This document shows positions 1 through 7,799 of a DNA stretch of 64,000 nucleotides, piece after piece. Position 1 is the first letter of the stretch, and every line of letters begins with the position of its first letter. The translations under genes and the position numbers were made by a program. Source of the DNA: Izhakiella australiensis (GTDB taxonomy: Bacteria > Pseudomonadota > Gammaproteobacteria > Enterobacterales > Enterobacteriaceae); NCBI RefSeq assembly GCF_002006995.1, contig NZ_MRUL01000012.1, positions 62,001 through 126,000 on the forward strand. The letters run 5' to 3'. The notes beneath the pieces are model-generated. The model was given only the letters and a program-made list of their open reading frames with translations, had not been told where the DNA came from and ran no database searches.

Positions 1-307
1 GCTTTTCCGGGCTGAGAATTTTTGCTGTCTCGCCCATAAAACGCACCCCGGCCACCAGCAGCGTGGATGCCGGATGCTGACTGCCGAAACGCGCCATTTC
101 CAGCGAATCCGCCACGCAGCCACCGGTTTCCTCCGCCAGCGCCTGAATTTCAGGGTCGGTATAGTAGTGCGCCACCATGACAGCATCCTGCTCACGCAGT
201 AACCGCTTGATACGCGTGCGATAGCCGGCCTTTTCAGCCGCGCTGAGCCGCGCGGGCTTTGGCGGAAACGGATAAATTGCACTTTCAGGATCAAACATCA
301 GGCTCAT
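1..307 (-). CDS. nadA: Quinolinate synthase A, N-terminal part (runs off window start)
   Basis: NadA condenses iminoaspartate with dihydroxyacetone phosphate to give quinolinate in de novo NAD synthesis, using a [4Fe-4S] cluster in the cytoplasm. The first 102 codons are present, from the ATG at 307 to the window edge. The visible residues follow E. coli NadA closely ([18 protein letters not shown], then [20 protein letters not shown] and [16 protein letters not shown]). The rest of the gene lies left of the window. A NadR-type operator sits about 75-90 bp upstream. In E. coli nadA directly follows the Lys/Val tRNA array; here it is about 10.5 kb away from the tRNA-Lys genes. Confidence 0.97.
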   Translation of the reverse strand, partial: MSLMFDPESAIYPFPPKPARLSAAEKAGYRTRIKRLLREQDAVMVAHYYTDPEIQALAEETGGCVADSLEMARFGSQHPASTLLVAGVRFMGETAKILSPEK

Positions 308-380
308 ATTGCTATCTCGTTTTTTTCATTGAACTAGCCATCGCGTGTTTCGCCTTATTCTGGCGATATTTCGCTCGGTT

Positions 381-398
381 TGTTTTATATACTAAACA
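381..398. promoter_or_regulatory. NadR operator upstream of nadA
   Basis: The 18-bp site TGTTTT-N6-TAAACA matches the enterobacterial NadR box TGTTTA-N6-TAAACA with one mismatch. It lies 74 bp upstream of the nadA start. NadR represses nadA when NAD is plentiful, so the site fits its neighbour. The site is seen in sequence; binding is inferred. Confidence 0.8.
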
Positions 399-463
399 AG
401 ATAGCCCATTCTGACCAGCAAACTTATTATTCCCCTGGTGTACAAAAGCGGTTCTTCGTCCGA

Positions 464-952
464 CTACAGCAGCGTGGTGTTTTCCAGGCTCAGTAAAAAC
501 GCTTTAACCTCCAGACCACCGGCAAAACCGGTCAGTTTGCCATTGCTACCAATGACCCGATGGCAAGGCGCGACGATACTGACCGGATTTTTACCGTTGG
601 CGGCGCCTACGGCCCGTACCGCCGCCGGACTGCCGACCTGAGCGGCTATTTCGGCGTAACTACGGGTTTCCCCAAACGGAATAGTCAGCAGCGCGGCCCA
701 CACTTTTTTCTGGAAATCCGTGCCGCTAAAATCAAGCGGCAGATCAAATACCCGCCGTTCACCGGCAAAGTACTCTTTAAGCTGCCGGGCCGTTTGCAGC
801 AAAACAGGATGGTCGGGCCGATCAACTATTGGCGTGCGCTTAATGCGTATCGCCCCTTCGTTTTCCCACAAAATGGCTGACAGCCCTTTATCACTGGCGA
901 TCAGCTCCAGCTCACCTACCGGGGTGACGACGGTTTTACGGTAGTAGCCCAT
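464..952 (-). CDS. ogt: Methylated-DNA--[protein]-cysteine S-methyltransferase (Ogt/Ada-C type)
   Basis: This suicidal repair protein removes the methyl group from O6-methylguanine onto its own cysteine. The 162-residue product carries the active-site motif PCHRV with acceptor Cys130, preceded by the helix-turn-helix DNA-binding segment (GSPAAVRAVGAANGKNPV). Length fits the family (about 160-175). The open frame continues upstream to 1081, but the ATG at 952 is chosen because AGGAG lies just before it and conserved sequence starts there (MGYYRKTVVTPVG). It is divergent from the ada-alkA fusion at 1123, so together the two genes supply the functions of E. coli Ada, AlkA and Ogt. It could equally be named for the Ada C-terminal domain. 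Confidence 0.93.
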   Translation of the reverse strand: MGYYRKTVVTPVGELELIASDKGLSAILWENEGAIRIKRTPIVDRPDHPVLLQTARQLKEYFAGERRVFDLPLDFSGTDFQKKVWAALLTIPFGETRSYAEIAAQVGSPAAVRAVGAANGKNPVSIVAPCHRVIGSNGKLTGFAGGLEVKAFLLSLENTTLL

Positions 953-1010
953 TTTACTTTCTCCTGCAGGTTGGTTAATCCTGTCCATTATTACGCGTTC
1001 GCAACGGGAT

Positions 1011-1067
1011 ACTGGCTGTTTTCGGACACCAGTATAAAATGGCTTGTGCTGTCCGAAAACAGCCAGT
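1011..1067. repeat. Perfect 18-bp inverted repeat between ogt and ada-alkA
   Basis: ACTGGCTGTTTTCGGACA (1011-1028) is exactly reverse-complemented at 1050-1067, with a 21-bp spacer that contains a TATAAAAT stretch at 1033. The spacing of arm centres (39 bp) and the location between two divergent alkylation-repair genes suggest an operator pair, possibly with the TATAAA as a shared or one-sided -10. It could also fold as a transcript hairpin. No U tract follows, so it does not look like a terminator. Confidence 0.8.
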
Positions 1068-1122
1068 TTCAGCGCTTTCACCTCGTTACACTGGCGTCAT
1101 TTCTTCCCTCGTAGGAGGTTCC

Positions 1123-2649
1123 ATGATTGAACGTCACATTGCTTATCAGGCGCTTACATCGCGAGATACGCGTTTCGATGGCGTATTTTTTGTTGGCGTT
1201 ACCTCCACCGGCATCTACTGCCGGCCGGTTTGTCCGGTAAAGCCCCCCAGGGAAGAAAACTGCCTGTTTTTCGCCAGCGCCAGCGCGGCGGAAAAAGCGG
1301 CCTTTCGACCCTGCCTGCGCTGTCGGCCCGAGCTGGCGCCCGGCAACGCGCCGGTAGACCATGCCCATCAGGTTGCCGAAAGGGTCATTCAGTGCCTCGA
1401 TGAAAGCCTGAGCAACGGCCAGACCAGCCTGGAGGACGTGGCGCAATACTTTGCTATCAGCCTGCGTCAGCTACGCCGTATTGTGCAGGCTGAGCTGGGG
1501 GTTTCCCCGCTGGAATTAAAGCAAACGCGCCGGCTGCTGCTCGCCAAACAGCTGCTAACCGAGACCCATCTGTCGGTTACCGAAATTGCCTTTGCCAGCG
1601 GCTTTGCCAGCCTGCGTCGCTTTAATGATGTCTTTCGTCAGCGCTATCGCATGCCGCCCAGCCGGCTGCGCAAAGTCGTGGCGGAAAGTAACAGCGCCTC
1701 GCTCAGCAACGACACCTCAACCCTGCTGCTAAGCTATCGCCCTCCTTATGACTGGCAGGCGATGCTGGAATTTCTCAGCTTGCGTATGATCGAGGGCGTG
1801 GAATATGTCGATAATGACAGCTACGCCCGCACGGTGCGCATTGGCGATCATCACGGCTGGCTGCGCGTTAGCCATAATAGCGCCAAAAGCGCGCTCAGCG
1901 TGCAGTTCAGCCATAGCCTCAGTCCGGTGCTGCCAGCGATGCTGCAGCGTCTGCGCAATCTGTTTGATCTCAGCGCTCAGCCGCAGGCGATAGCCGCCCA
2001 TTTAGCACAGCAGCCGCTGCTGCGCGCCAGTCTGGAAAAAAATCCCGGCTTGCGCGTGCCCGGCGCTTTTGATGGCTTCGAAATGGTCGTGCGCGCCATT
2101 CTCGGTCAGCAGGTTACGGTAAAAGCGGCCACCACGCTGGCCTGCCGCTTTGCCAACACCTTTGGTGAACCGTTTGTGACGCCGCTGCCGCAGCTGAATC
2201 GCCTGTCGCCGCTGCCAGAAAGAATTAGCGAGGCCAGCGTCGATGATATTGCCCGGCTGGGGATCGTTAGCGCCAGAGCAAGATGCATCCTGGCGCTGGC
2301 CGCCGCCTGCCAGCGCGGTGAGCTGCGACTGGAGGCCGGTGCGCCGCCGCAAGAGGTCATCGGCCAGCTTTGCGCCCTGCCGGGAATTGGTCCGTGGACG
2401 GCAAGCTATATTGCCATGCGCGCTCTACGCTGGCCGGATGCGTTTCCGAAAGAAGATATTGCCGTGAGAAATAACCTAGGCGGGGTCAGTGCAAAACAGG
2501 CTGAGGCCATATCGCAATCATGGCGTCCCTGGCGCAGCTACGCCGTATTGCATATCTGGAAAAACCTGTCGCAGCCAGCGAAAAAAGCGGCTGAGGCTAA
2601 AACTAAAGCGCATCAGACAGGCAGCAACGGTACGCCAGCAGCTGAGTGA
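1123..2649 (+). CDS. Ada N-domain/AraC/AlkA fusion: methyl-sensing activator and 3-methyladenine DNA glycosylase
   Basis: The 508-residue protein fuses three units. Residues 1-75 are the Ada zinc domain with ligands Cys33, Cys37, Cys64 and Cys67; Cys33 corresponds to the methylphosphotriester acceptor of Ada. Residues about 85-190 are an AraC-type double helix-turn-helix (LSVTEIAFASGFASLRRFNDVFR). Residues about 200-490 are AlkA: an N-terminal wing and an HhH-GPD glycosylase with LPGIGPWTASYIAMRA and the catalytic Asp in DAFPKEDIAV. It should sense methylated DNA phosphates, activate repair genes and excise 3-alkyladenine. ATG 1123 follows TAGGAGG; the in-frame extension upstream to 1039 lacks family sequence. 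The methyltransferase half of Ada is missing here and is supplied by the divergent ogt. Confidence 0.93.
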   Translation: MIERHIAYQALTSRDTRFDGVFFVGVTSTGIYCRPVCPVKPPREENCLFFASASAAEKAAFRPCLRCRPELAPGNAPVDHAHQVAERVIQCLDESLSNGQTSLEDVAQYFAISLRQLRRIVQAELGVSPLELKQTRRLLLAKQLLTETHLSVTEIAFASGFASLRRFNDVFRQRYRMPPSRLRKVVAESNSASLSNDTSTLLLSYRPPYDWQAMLEFLSLRMIEGVEYVDNDSYARTVRIGDHHGWLRVSHNSAKSALSVQFSHSLSPVLPAMLQRLRNLFDLSAQPQAIAAHLAQQPLLRASLEKNPGLRVPGAFDGFEMVVRAILGQQVTVKAATTLACRFANTFGEPFVTPLPQLNRLSPLPERISEASVDDIARLGIVSARARCILALAAACQRGELRLEAGAPPQEVIGQLCALPGIGPWTASYIAMRALRWPDAFPKEDIAVRNNLGGVSAKQAEAISQSWRPWRSYAVLHIWKNLSQPAKKAAEAKTKAHQTGSNGTPAAE

Positions 2650-2660
2650 ACGATGTTGCA

Positions 2661-3833
2661 CTATACGGCAGCGGGATCGGCTTCGACATAGAGATAACCA
2701 ATCCCCAGCACCTGATGTGCGCGATCCAGCTGACCAAAATGCACGTTAGTGGCTTTGCTTTTCAGCGCATCACGGGGATCAAACGGATTGAAGTCGATTT
2801 GACGCACAATGGTTTGCAACCAGCTTTCGCCAAAAGTACAGCTGCGGCCATACAGCCATATCTGATTAATATTCAGCGTGTTGAGGAAGTTATACAGGCT
2901 CATGCCAATCGCCTCCGCGCTACGCTGCGCCCAGGCGATTATCCACGGTTCCCCCGTCTGCCATGCCGCCAGCAGTTGACGACTGGTAGGGGGCGGCGAA
3001 TCAGGCGCGCGCTGCTGCGCCAGCTGTTTTAAGGTACTGAGCGACGCCACCGTTTCCAGGCAGCCCTGACGGCCGCAGTTACAGCGTTTGCCGCCAGGAT
3101 CGAGGGTGGTATGGCCGATTTGACCGCTACCATAGAGGTTACCGCGAAAGATTTCGCCGTTGATGACGAACGATGAACCAATACCATAATCAACGTTAAT
3201 CACGCAGAACTCGCTGAGGGCGTTGCTGTTAAGCCACTTTTCCGCCAGCGCCAGCATCACGCAGTCATTATCAACCCGAACGTCCACCCCCAGCCTCTCT
3301 TCTAACAGGAATTTCAGCTGTAGCGGGCTTTTCCACGCGGCCTGCGGCATATGCTGCGACACGCCGGTAACCGGATCGACCTGGCCATGCACCGCCAGCG
3401 CCAGCCTGATGCGCCGTTTCGGCCACCGTTTACAGGTCTGTCGCCATACCGTTTCAATTTCTGTCAGCAGCTGCTCCGGTATCAGGGTGTTGATGGTAAT
3501 GTGTTGATATTCGCCCTGCGCTACCAGCTGAGCATCTGCCAGTTGCCATTCAATGCTGGTGGGTTTCACGCACAGGCACAGCGTCCATTCCCCCTCAGAG
3601 GGCAGCTGAAAACTGCCGCTACTTTTTCCGCGCGCGCTGAGGGCAGCCGCGGAATGTTGCACTTTTCCTTCTGCCAGCAGTGCCTGCAAAATTTTACTCG
3701 CCGCCGGGATGGTCAACCCACTCAGCTGTGCCAGTTGCGATTTACTCAGGCGCTTATTGCGCCACAACAGGTTCATAAATAAAGCTTTATTATGTTTACG
3801 CACCTGGTGATTATTCAGCCCGACCCGCTTCAC
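2661..3833 (-). CDS. ROK-family transcriptional regulator (NagC/Mlc-like)
   Basis: This is a 390-residue sugar-responsive repressor of the ROK family. It has an N-terminal winged helix (residues about 10-70, LSKSQLAQLSGLTIPAASKI) followed by an ASKHA sugar-binding fold, with the ROK zinc signature GHTTLDPGGKRCNCGRQGC and the DNDC..L acid motif (VDNDCVMLALAEKW). The cysteine motif is that of DNA-binding ROK proteins such as NagC and Mlc; the effector is not predictable. It is divergent from the operon starting at 3964, 130 bp away, and so is its likely local regulator. It converges on ada-alkA with an 11-bp gap. Confidence 0.92.
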   Translation of the reverse strand: MKRVGLNNHQVRKHNKALFMNLLWRNKRLSKSQLAQLSGLTIPAASKILQALLAEGKVQHSAAALSARGKSSGSFQLPSEGEWTLCLCVKPTSIEWQLADAQLVAQGEYQHITINTLIPEQLLTEIETVWRQTCKRWPKRRIRLALAVHGQVDPVTGVSQHMPQAAWKSPLQLKFLLEERLGVDVRVDNDCVMLALAEKWLNSNALSEFCVINVDYGIGSSFVINGEIFRGNLYGSGQIGHTTLDPGGKRCNCGRQGCLETVASLSTLKQLAQQRAPDSPPPTSRQLLAAWQTGEPWIIAWAQRSAEAIGMSLYNFLNTLNINQIWLYGRSCTFGESWLQTIVRQIDFNPFDPRDALKSKATNVHFGQLDRAHQVLGIGYLYVEADPAAV

Positions 3834-3963
3834 ATCCCGCTCCTTTTCCGTCGGTCACCGTCATTTTACTAAACAGTGTTTACTGACTTCTGTGATGGTT
3901 ACGCCATCCAGGGCACAACAATTGCTTTAGAGTCCGTGCTCATTACGCTAAAAGGGGGTCAAT

Positions 3964-4800
3964 ATGGCATTTATCTTACGCGATGCTCAGCAGCTGGCGC
4001 AGGAACTGACACGTACTGAAGTACCCGCGCAAGGATTAGCAATATGGAGCCTGGGCCAGGCAGGTCTGATCATTAAAAATCATGCTGGCGATGTGCTGGC
4101 GATTGACCCCTATCTGAGCAATGCCATTGAGCGCAACCATCCCGATACTGAGTTCGTGCGCAATTTCCCGCCGGTGCTGCCGCCGCAGGCCCTGAGCGTC
4201 TGTGACCTGGTGCTGATCAGCCATTTTCACGACGATCATCTGGACCTGGAGACCCTCGAACCCCTTGCCGCCGCCGCGCCTGATTTACCGATCTGGTTGC
4301 CCGCGCCGGATATCGCCCGCTTGCCCCTTAGCAATGCGCGCGCGGCGAAAACCGGCCTGCGCATTGATGCCGGGCACTTTAGCATCCTGCCGGTTGCCGC
4401 AGCGCACAGCGATTATGAACGTGACGCTGAAGGTAATGATCGCTACCTCGGTTATTTTATCAGCAGCGACGGCGTCAGCCTGTGGCACAGCGGCGACACC
4501 CTGGTGACGCCTGAATTACGGGCGCAGATGCAAAAACTGCGGCCTCACATCAACGTGCTCCCGATTAACGGCGGCGACTATGCCCGCCTGAAGCGCGGCA
4601 TTATGCCGAATATGAGTTTTCGCGATGCCGCCGACCTGCATCACGCGCTGGACAGCGATCTGCTGCTGCCCTGCCATTACGATCTGTTCAGCTGCAATCG
4701 CGACAATCCAGCCTGGTTTGTTGACGACATGCTGACGCGCTATCCCGGCAAAAAATTCCACCTGCTGATGCCGGGCGAGCGATTTATCTACCTGCGTTAA
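3964..4800 (+). CDS. MBL-fold metal-dependent hydrolase, UlaG-like
   Basis: A 278-residue metallo-beta-lactamase-fold protein related to UlaG, the L-ascorbate-6-phosphate lactonase. The metal motif HFHDDHLD starts at His87, with a further histidine in AAAHSDY, an Asp in HSGDT and a histidine near the C-terminus (LLPCHYD). Length and the GQAGLIIKNHAGDVLAIDPYL start fit the UlaG/L-ascorbate lactonase group. A strong ribosome site (AAAGGGGGTC) precedes the ATG. It is the first gene of a five-gene operon with a carrier and three redox or hydrolase proteins, so a lactone or sugar-acid substrate is plausible but not shown. Confidence 0.85.
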   Translation: MAFILRDAQQLAQELTRTEVPAQGLAIWSLGQAGLIIKNHAGDVLAIDPYLSNAIERNHPDTEFVRNFPPVLPPQALSVCDLVLISHFHDDHLDLETLEPLAAAAPDLPIWLPAPDIARLPLSNARAAKTGLRIDAGHFSILPVAAAHSDYERDAEGNDRYLGYFISSDGVSLWHSGDTLVTPELRAQMQKLRPHINVLPINGGDYARLKRGIMPNMSFRDAADLHHALDSDLLLPCHYDLFSCNRDNPAWFVDDMLTRYPGKKFHLLMPGERFIYLR

Positions 4801-4827
4801 AATAAAAATCTTACCGGGGAAAATAGA

Positions 4828-6141
4828 ATGACAATATCACCTGCAAACCGTCCATGGCTGATCCGCCTCGGCATTCCGCCGACGCTGGCATGGGGCTATA
4901 TCGCCGTACTGCTGTTTATGATTGGCGACGGCGTGGAATCCAACTATCTCGCACCTTATCTGCATAAAAATGGCTTCTCGCTCAATATCGCCGCCGCCGT
5001 GATCGCCTTTTACGGCGTCACCGTCACGCTCGGTTCCTGGCTGGCCGGTTCGCTTTCCACGCTGATTGGCCCGCGAAAAGTCATGCTGGCGGGCGGCCTG
5101 ATTTGGATTGTTTTTGAAGTGCTGTTCCTCGCCGTGGCGCTGCCAACACATAGCGTGCTGTTGCTGGCGGTCACTTACGGCCTGCGCGGCGTGGCTTATC
5201 CGATGTTTGCCTATGCCTTTCTGGTATGGATTCAGGCAGCGGCGCCGGCGGATATGCGCGGCTCGGCAACCGGCTGGTTCTGGCTGGCGTTTACCGGCGG
5301 CTTGCCTACCCTCGGCTCACTGGTCGCGATCTTCTCTATCAGGCTGTTCGGTGAATATGCCACCTTCTGGCTGTCGCTCGGCCTGGTGGCGCTGGGGTTG
5401 ATCGTCATGCTGGTGGCATTAAAAGAGCGCCGTGGTTATCAATCATTACTGGATGAAGAGCACCGCCATCAGGGGACCTGGCGCACGCTGATGGGCGGTA
5501 TCGATATTCTGTGGCGTGAGCCGCGTATCTCCGCTGCGGCCCTGGTGCGCATCATCAATACCACGCCCTATTTCGGCTTCTTTATCTTTTTACCTGGCTT
5601 TTTCACCGAACAAATCGGCTTTACGCAAACCGAATATCTCAGCCTGATCACCATCATGGGGCTGGTCGGCATGAGTTTTAACCCGATTATCGGCAAGCTC
5701 AGCGATCGCATCGGCTGGCGCAAAGTGTTGACGGTATTTGGCGGCCTCGGGTCCGGCATTTCCATGCTGTTGATGTACTTCGTCCCGCAATGGAGCCACG
5801 GCAGCTTTATTCTCAGCGTGATATGCGCCTGTTTATATGGCATCACACTGTGCGGGTATGTTCCGGCCGCCGCGCTATTCTCCTCACTGTGTCAACCCAA
5901 AGACAAAGGTAACGCCATGGCAATTTACTGTTTTGCCGCCGGGCTTTCGACCTTCTTTGGCCCGGCGCTGTACGGTGCGCTCAATGCGCTGGTCGGTACG
6001 CTCGGCGTTATGGGGCTATGCCTTTTTATATCTGGTCAGCGCTATCGTTTCCTGGTGTTTTCTGCTCAGCCCCCTGGACCCGGGCGAACAGCACAATCCC
6101 GTGGCCCAGCGTTTACGTCGTTTAGATTCCGTTGCTTCTGA
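4828..6141 (+). CDS. MFS transporter, RbtT/DalT-like, with a frameshifted C-terminus
   Basis: A major facilitator carrier with about 12 membrane segments, beginning LAWGYIAVLLFMIGDGVESN, which recalls the polyol/sugar carriers RbtT and DalT. The frame as it stands gives 437 residues, but after GTLGV (about 6009) the hydrophobic pattern collapses into a Pro/Arg-rich tail. In the +1 frame the same DNA encodes a normal last membrane helix (WGYAFLYLVSAIVSWCFLL) and tail ending SVASE at 6145. One extra base near 6010 therefore garbles the last ~45 residues. Either the sequence contains a 1-nt insertion error or the last helix is truly lost. It follows the MBL gene by 27 bp and precedes the GMC gene by 14 bp (10 bp after the restored frame's stop). 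Confidence 0.85.
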   Translation: MTISPANRPWLIRLGIPPTLAWGYIAVLLFMIGDGVESNYLAPYLHKNGFSLNIAAAVIAFYGVTVTLGSWLAGSLSTLIGPRKVMLAGGLIWIVFEVLFLAVALPTHSVLLLAVTYGLRGVAYPMFAYAFLVWIQAAAPADMRGSATGWFWLAFTGGLPTLGSLVAIFSIRLFGEYATFWLSLGLVALGLIVMLVALKERRGYQSLLDEEHRHQGTWRTLMGGIDILWREPRISAAALVRIINTTPYFGFFIFLPGFFTEQIGFTQTEYLSLITIMGLVGMSFNPIIGKLSDRIGWRKVLTVFGGLGSGISMLLMYFVPQWSHGSFILSVICACLYGITLCGYVPAAALFSSLCQPKDKGNAMAIYCFAAGLSTFFGPALYGALNALVGTLGVMGLCLFISGQRYRFLVFSAQPPGPGRTAQSRGPAFTSFRFRCF

Positions 6142-6155
6142 GTAAAGGGAGAGAC

Positions 6156-7799
6156 ATGAAAGAGTTCGATTACATTGTGATAGGCGGCGGCAGCGCGGGC
6201 TGCATCGTCGCCGCCCGACTGGTACGGGAAGGCAATGCGCGCGTGCTGCTGCTGGAAGCCGGTCGCGATGAATACCATCCCGTGCTGAAGATGCCGGCAG
6301 GCTACATGAAGTTCCTCGCCAGCGATAAATATCTTACCCTGCACCAGACCGAACCCCAGCCGCAGCTTGACGGCCGTGGGGTGATTGTGCCGCAGGCCAA
6401 AGTGCTGGGCGGCGGCTCGACGGTCAATGCCATGGTCTACATGCGTGGCCATCGCCAGGATTACGACGACTGGAACGCCGCGCTGGGTAAACAGGGCATC
6501 GACTGGTCGTGGGATGCGCTGCTGCCGCATTTTACCGCCATTGAAGATAACGATCACCTTGGCGCCCCGCTTCACGGAGTCGGCGGACCAATGAAAGTGT
6601 CGCATCTTGGTCATTTCAGCCCGCTCAGCCGCGCTTTCGTGAAAACGATGCAGGGGCTTGGTATTCCCTATACACCTGATTTTAATCGCGGTAATCCGTT
6701 TGGCGTCGGCTTTATGCAGCACACCATTAACGGCGAGACGCGTCAGCGTTGCAGCGTGGTTGATGCCTTTATTAACCCGCTGCGCGACGACCCTCGCCTG
6801 ACGATTATCACCAACGCACAGGCCGAAGAGATTCTGTTCGAAGGCGACAGCGCCAGCGGCGTACGCTATAGCAAGGAGGGGCATTCCCACCAGGCACGCG
6901 CGCGACAGGAGGTCATTCTGGCGGCTGGCGCCTATCAGACACCGAAACTGCTGATGCTTTCCGGTATCGGCCCGCAGGAACAGCTCAAACAGCATGGTAT
7001 TACGCTGCGCCACCACTTAGCGGGCGTGGGTAAAAATCTGCAGGATCATTATGAAGTGCCGGTGGTCGCCAGCACTAACGGGGCATTCGGTTACTACGGT
7101 CAGGACCGTGGCTGGCCGATGGTTAAAGCCGGTCTGCAATATATGCTGTTTAAATCCGGCCCGGTGACCACCACCGGCGTGGAAACCTGCGCCTTCTTCG
7201 ACCCGCTCGATTTCAACGCCACACCGACTATTCAGATGTTCTGCGTCCCGACGGTTTATCTGGATCGTGACGTAATGGGCGCCGATCCCGGCCACGGCGT
7301 GACCGTGAATTCGCTGCTGCTACGCCCTAAAGCCAGCGGTCAGGTGACGCTGCGCGATGCCAGCGCCAGCAGTTTACCGGTTATCGATACGCAAATTTTC
7401 GGCCACCCGGATGACCTGGCGCGCACGCTTGCCGGGTTTCGCTTTGCACGCAATGTGATTGCCGCCACGCCAATAGGCGACATGGTCAATGCTGAGATTT
7501 TTCCCGGCGCTGAGACGACCTCGGATGAAGCGCTCGCCGCTCACTGCAAACGTATGGTGAAAACCGGCTATCATCCGGTCGGTACCTGCCGCATGGGTCA
7601 CGACGACGACCCGCTGGCGGTACTCACCGATGATCTGCGGGTACGCGGCGTTAAGCGGCTGCGCGTGGTCGATGCATCAATGATGCCCAACATCATTAGC
7701 GGCAACACCAATGCTATTGTGATGGCAGTGGCACATCGCGCCGGTGAATTGCTATTGCGGACGCAGGCAACGCCGGAGAAGGAAGCCCACGATGAGTGA
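6156..7799 (+). CDS. GMC-family FAD-dependent dehydrogenase (choline-dehydrogenase-like)
   Basis: A 547-residue flavoprotein of the glucose-methanol-choline oxidoreductase family. The Rossmann FAD motif is at the N-terminus (DYIVIGGGSAGCIVAARL), GMC signature 1 follows at about residue 80 (AKVLGGGSTVNAMVYMRGH) and signature 2 at about 260 (GAYQTPKLLMLSGIG). The C-terminus has CRMGHD and VVDASMMPNIISGNTNA, carrying the conserved His/Asn catalytic pair region. It should oxidise an alcohol group. It is not betA: the usual betB/betI neighbours are absent. The start at 6156 is set by GGGAGAG just upstream; the earlier in-frame start at 6132 lies in the carrier gene. Confidence 0.92.
   Translation: MKEFDYIVIGGGSAGCIVAARLVREGNARVLLLEAGRDEYHPVLKMPAGYMKFLASDKYLTLHQTEPQPQLDGRGVIVPQAKVLGGGSTVNAMVYMRGHRQDYDDWNAALGKQGIDWSWDALLPHFTAIEDNDHLGAPLHGVGGPMKVSHLGHFSPLSRAFVKTMQGLGIPYTPDFNRGNPFGVGFMQHTINGETRQRCSVVDAFINPLRDDPRLTIITNAQAEEILFEGDSASGVRYSKEGHSHQARARQEVILAAGAYQTPKLLMLSGIGPQEQLKQHGITLRHHLAGVGKNLQDHYEVPVVASTNGAFGYYGQDRGWPMVKAGLQYMLFKSGPVTTTGVETCAFFDPLDFNATPTIQMFCVPTVYLDRDVMGADPGHGVTVNSLLLRPKASGQVTLRDASASSLPVIDTQIFGHPDDLARTLAGFRFARNVIAATPIGDMVNAEIFPGAETTSDEALAAHCKRMVKTGYHPVGTCRMGHDDDPLAVLTDDLRVRGVKRLRVVDASMMPNIISGNTNAIVMAVAHRAGELLLRTQATPEKEAHDE

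Noticed and set aside
6066..7016. 316-codon minus-strand frame opposite the GMC gene
   Set aside because: Antisense shadow of a gene with clear GMC motifs; no ribosome site or domain.
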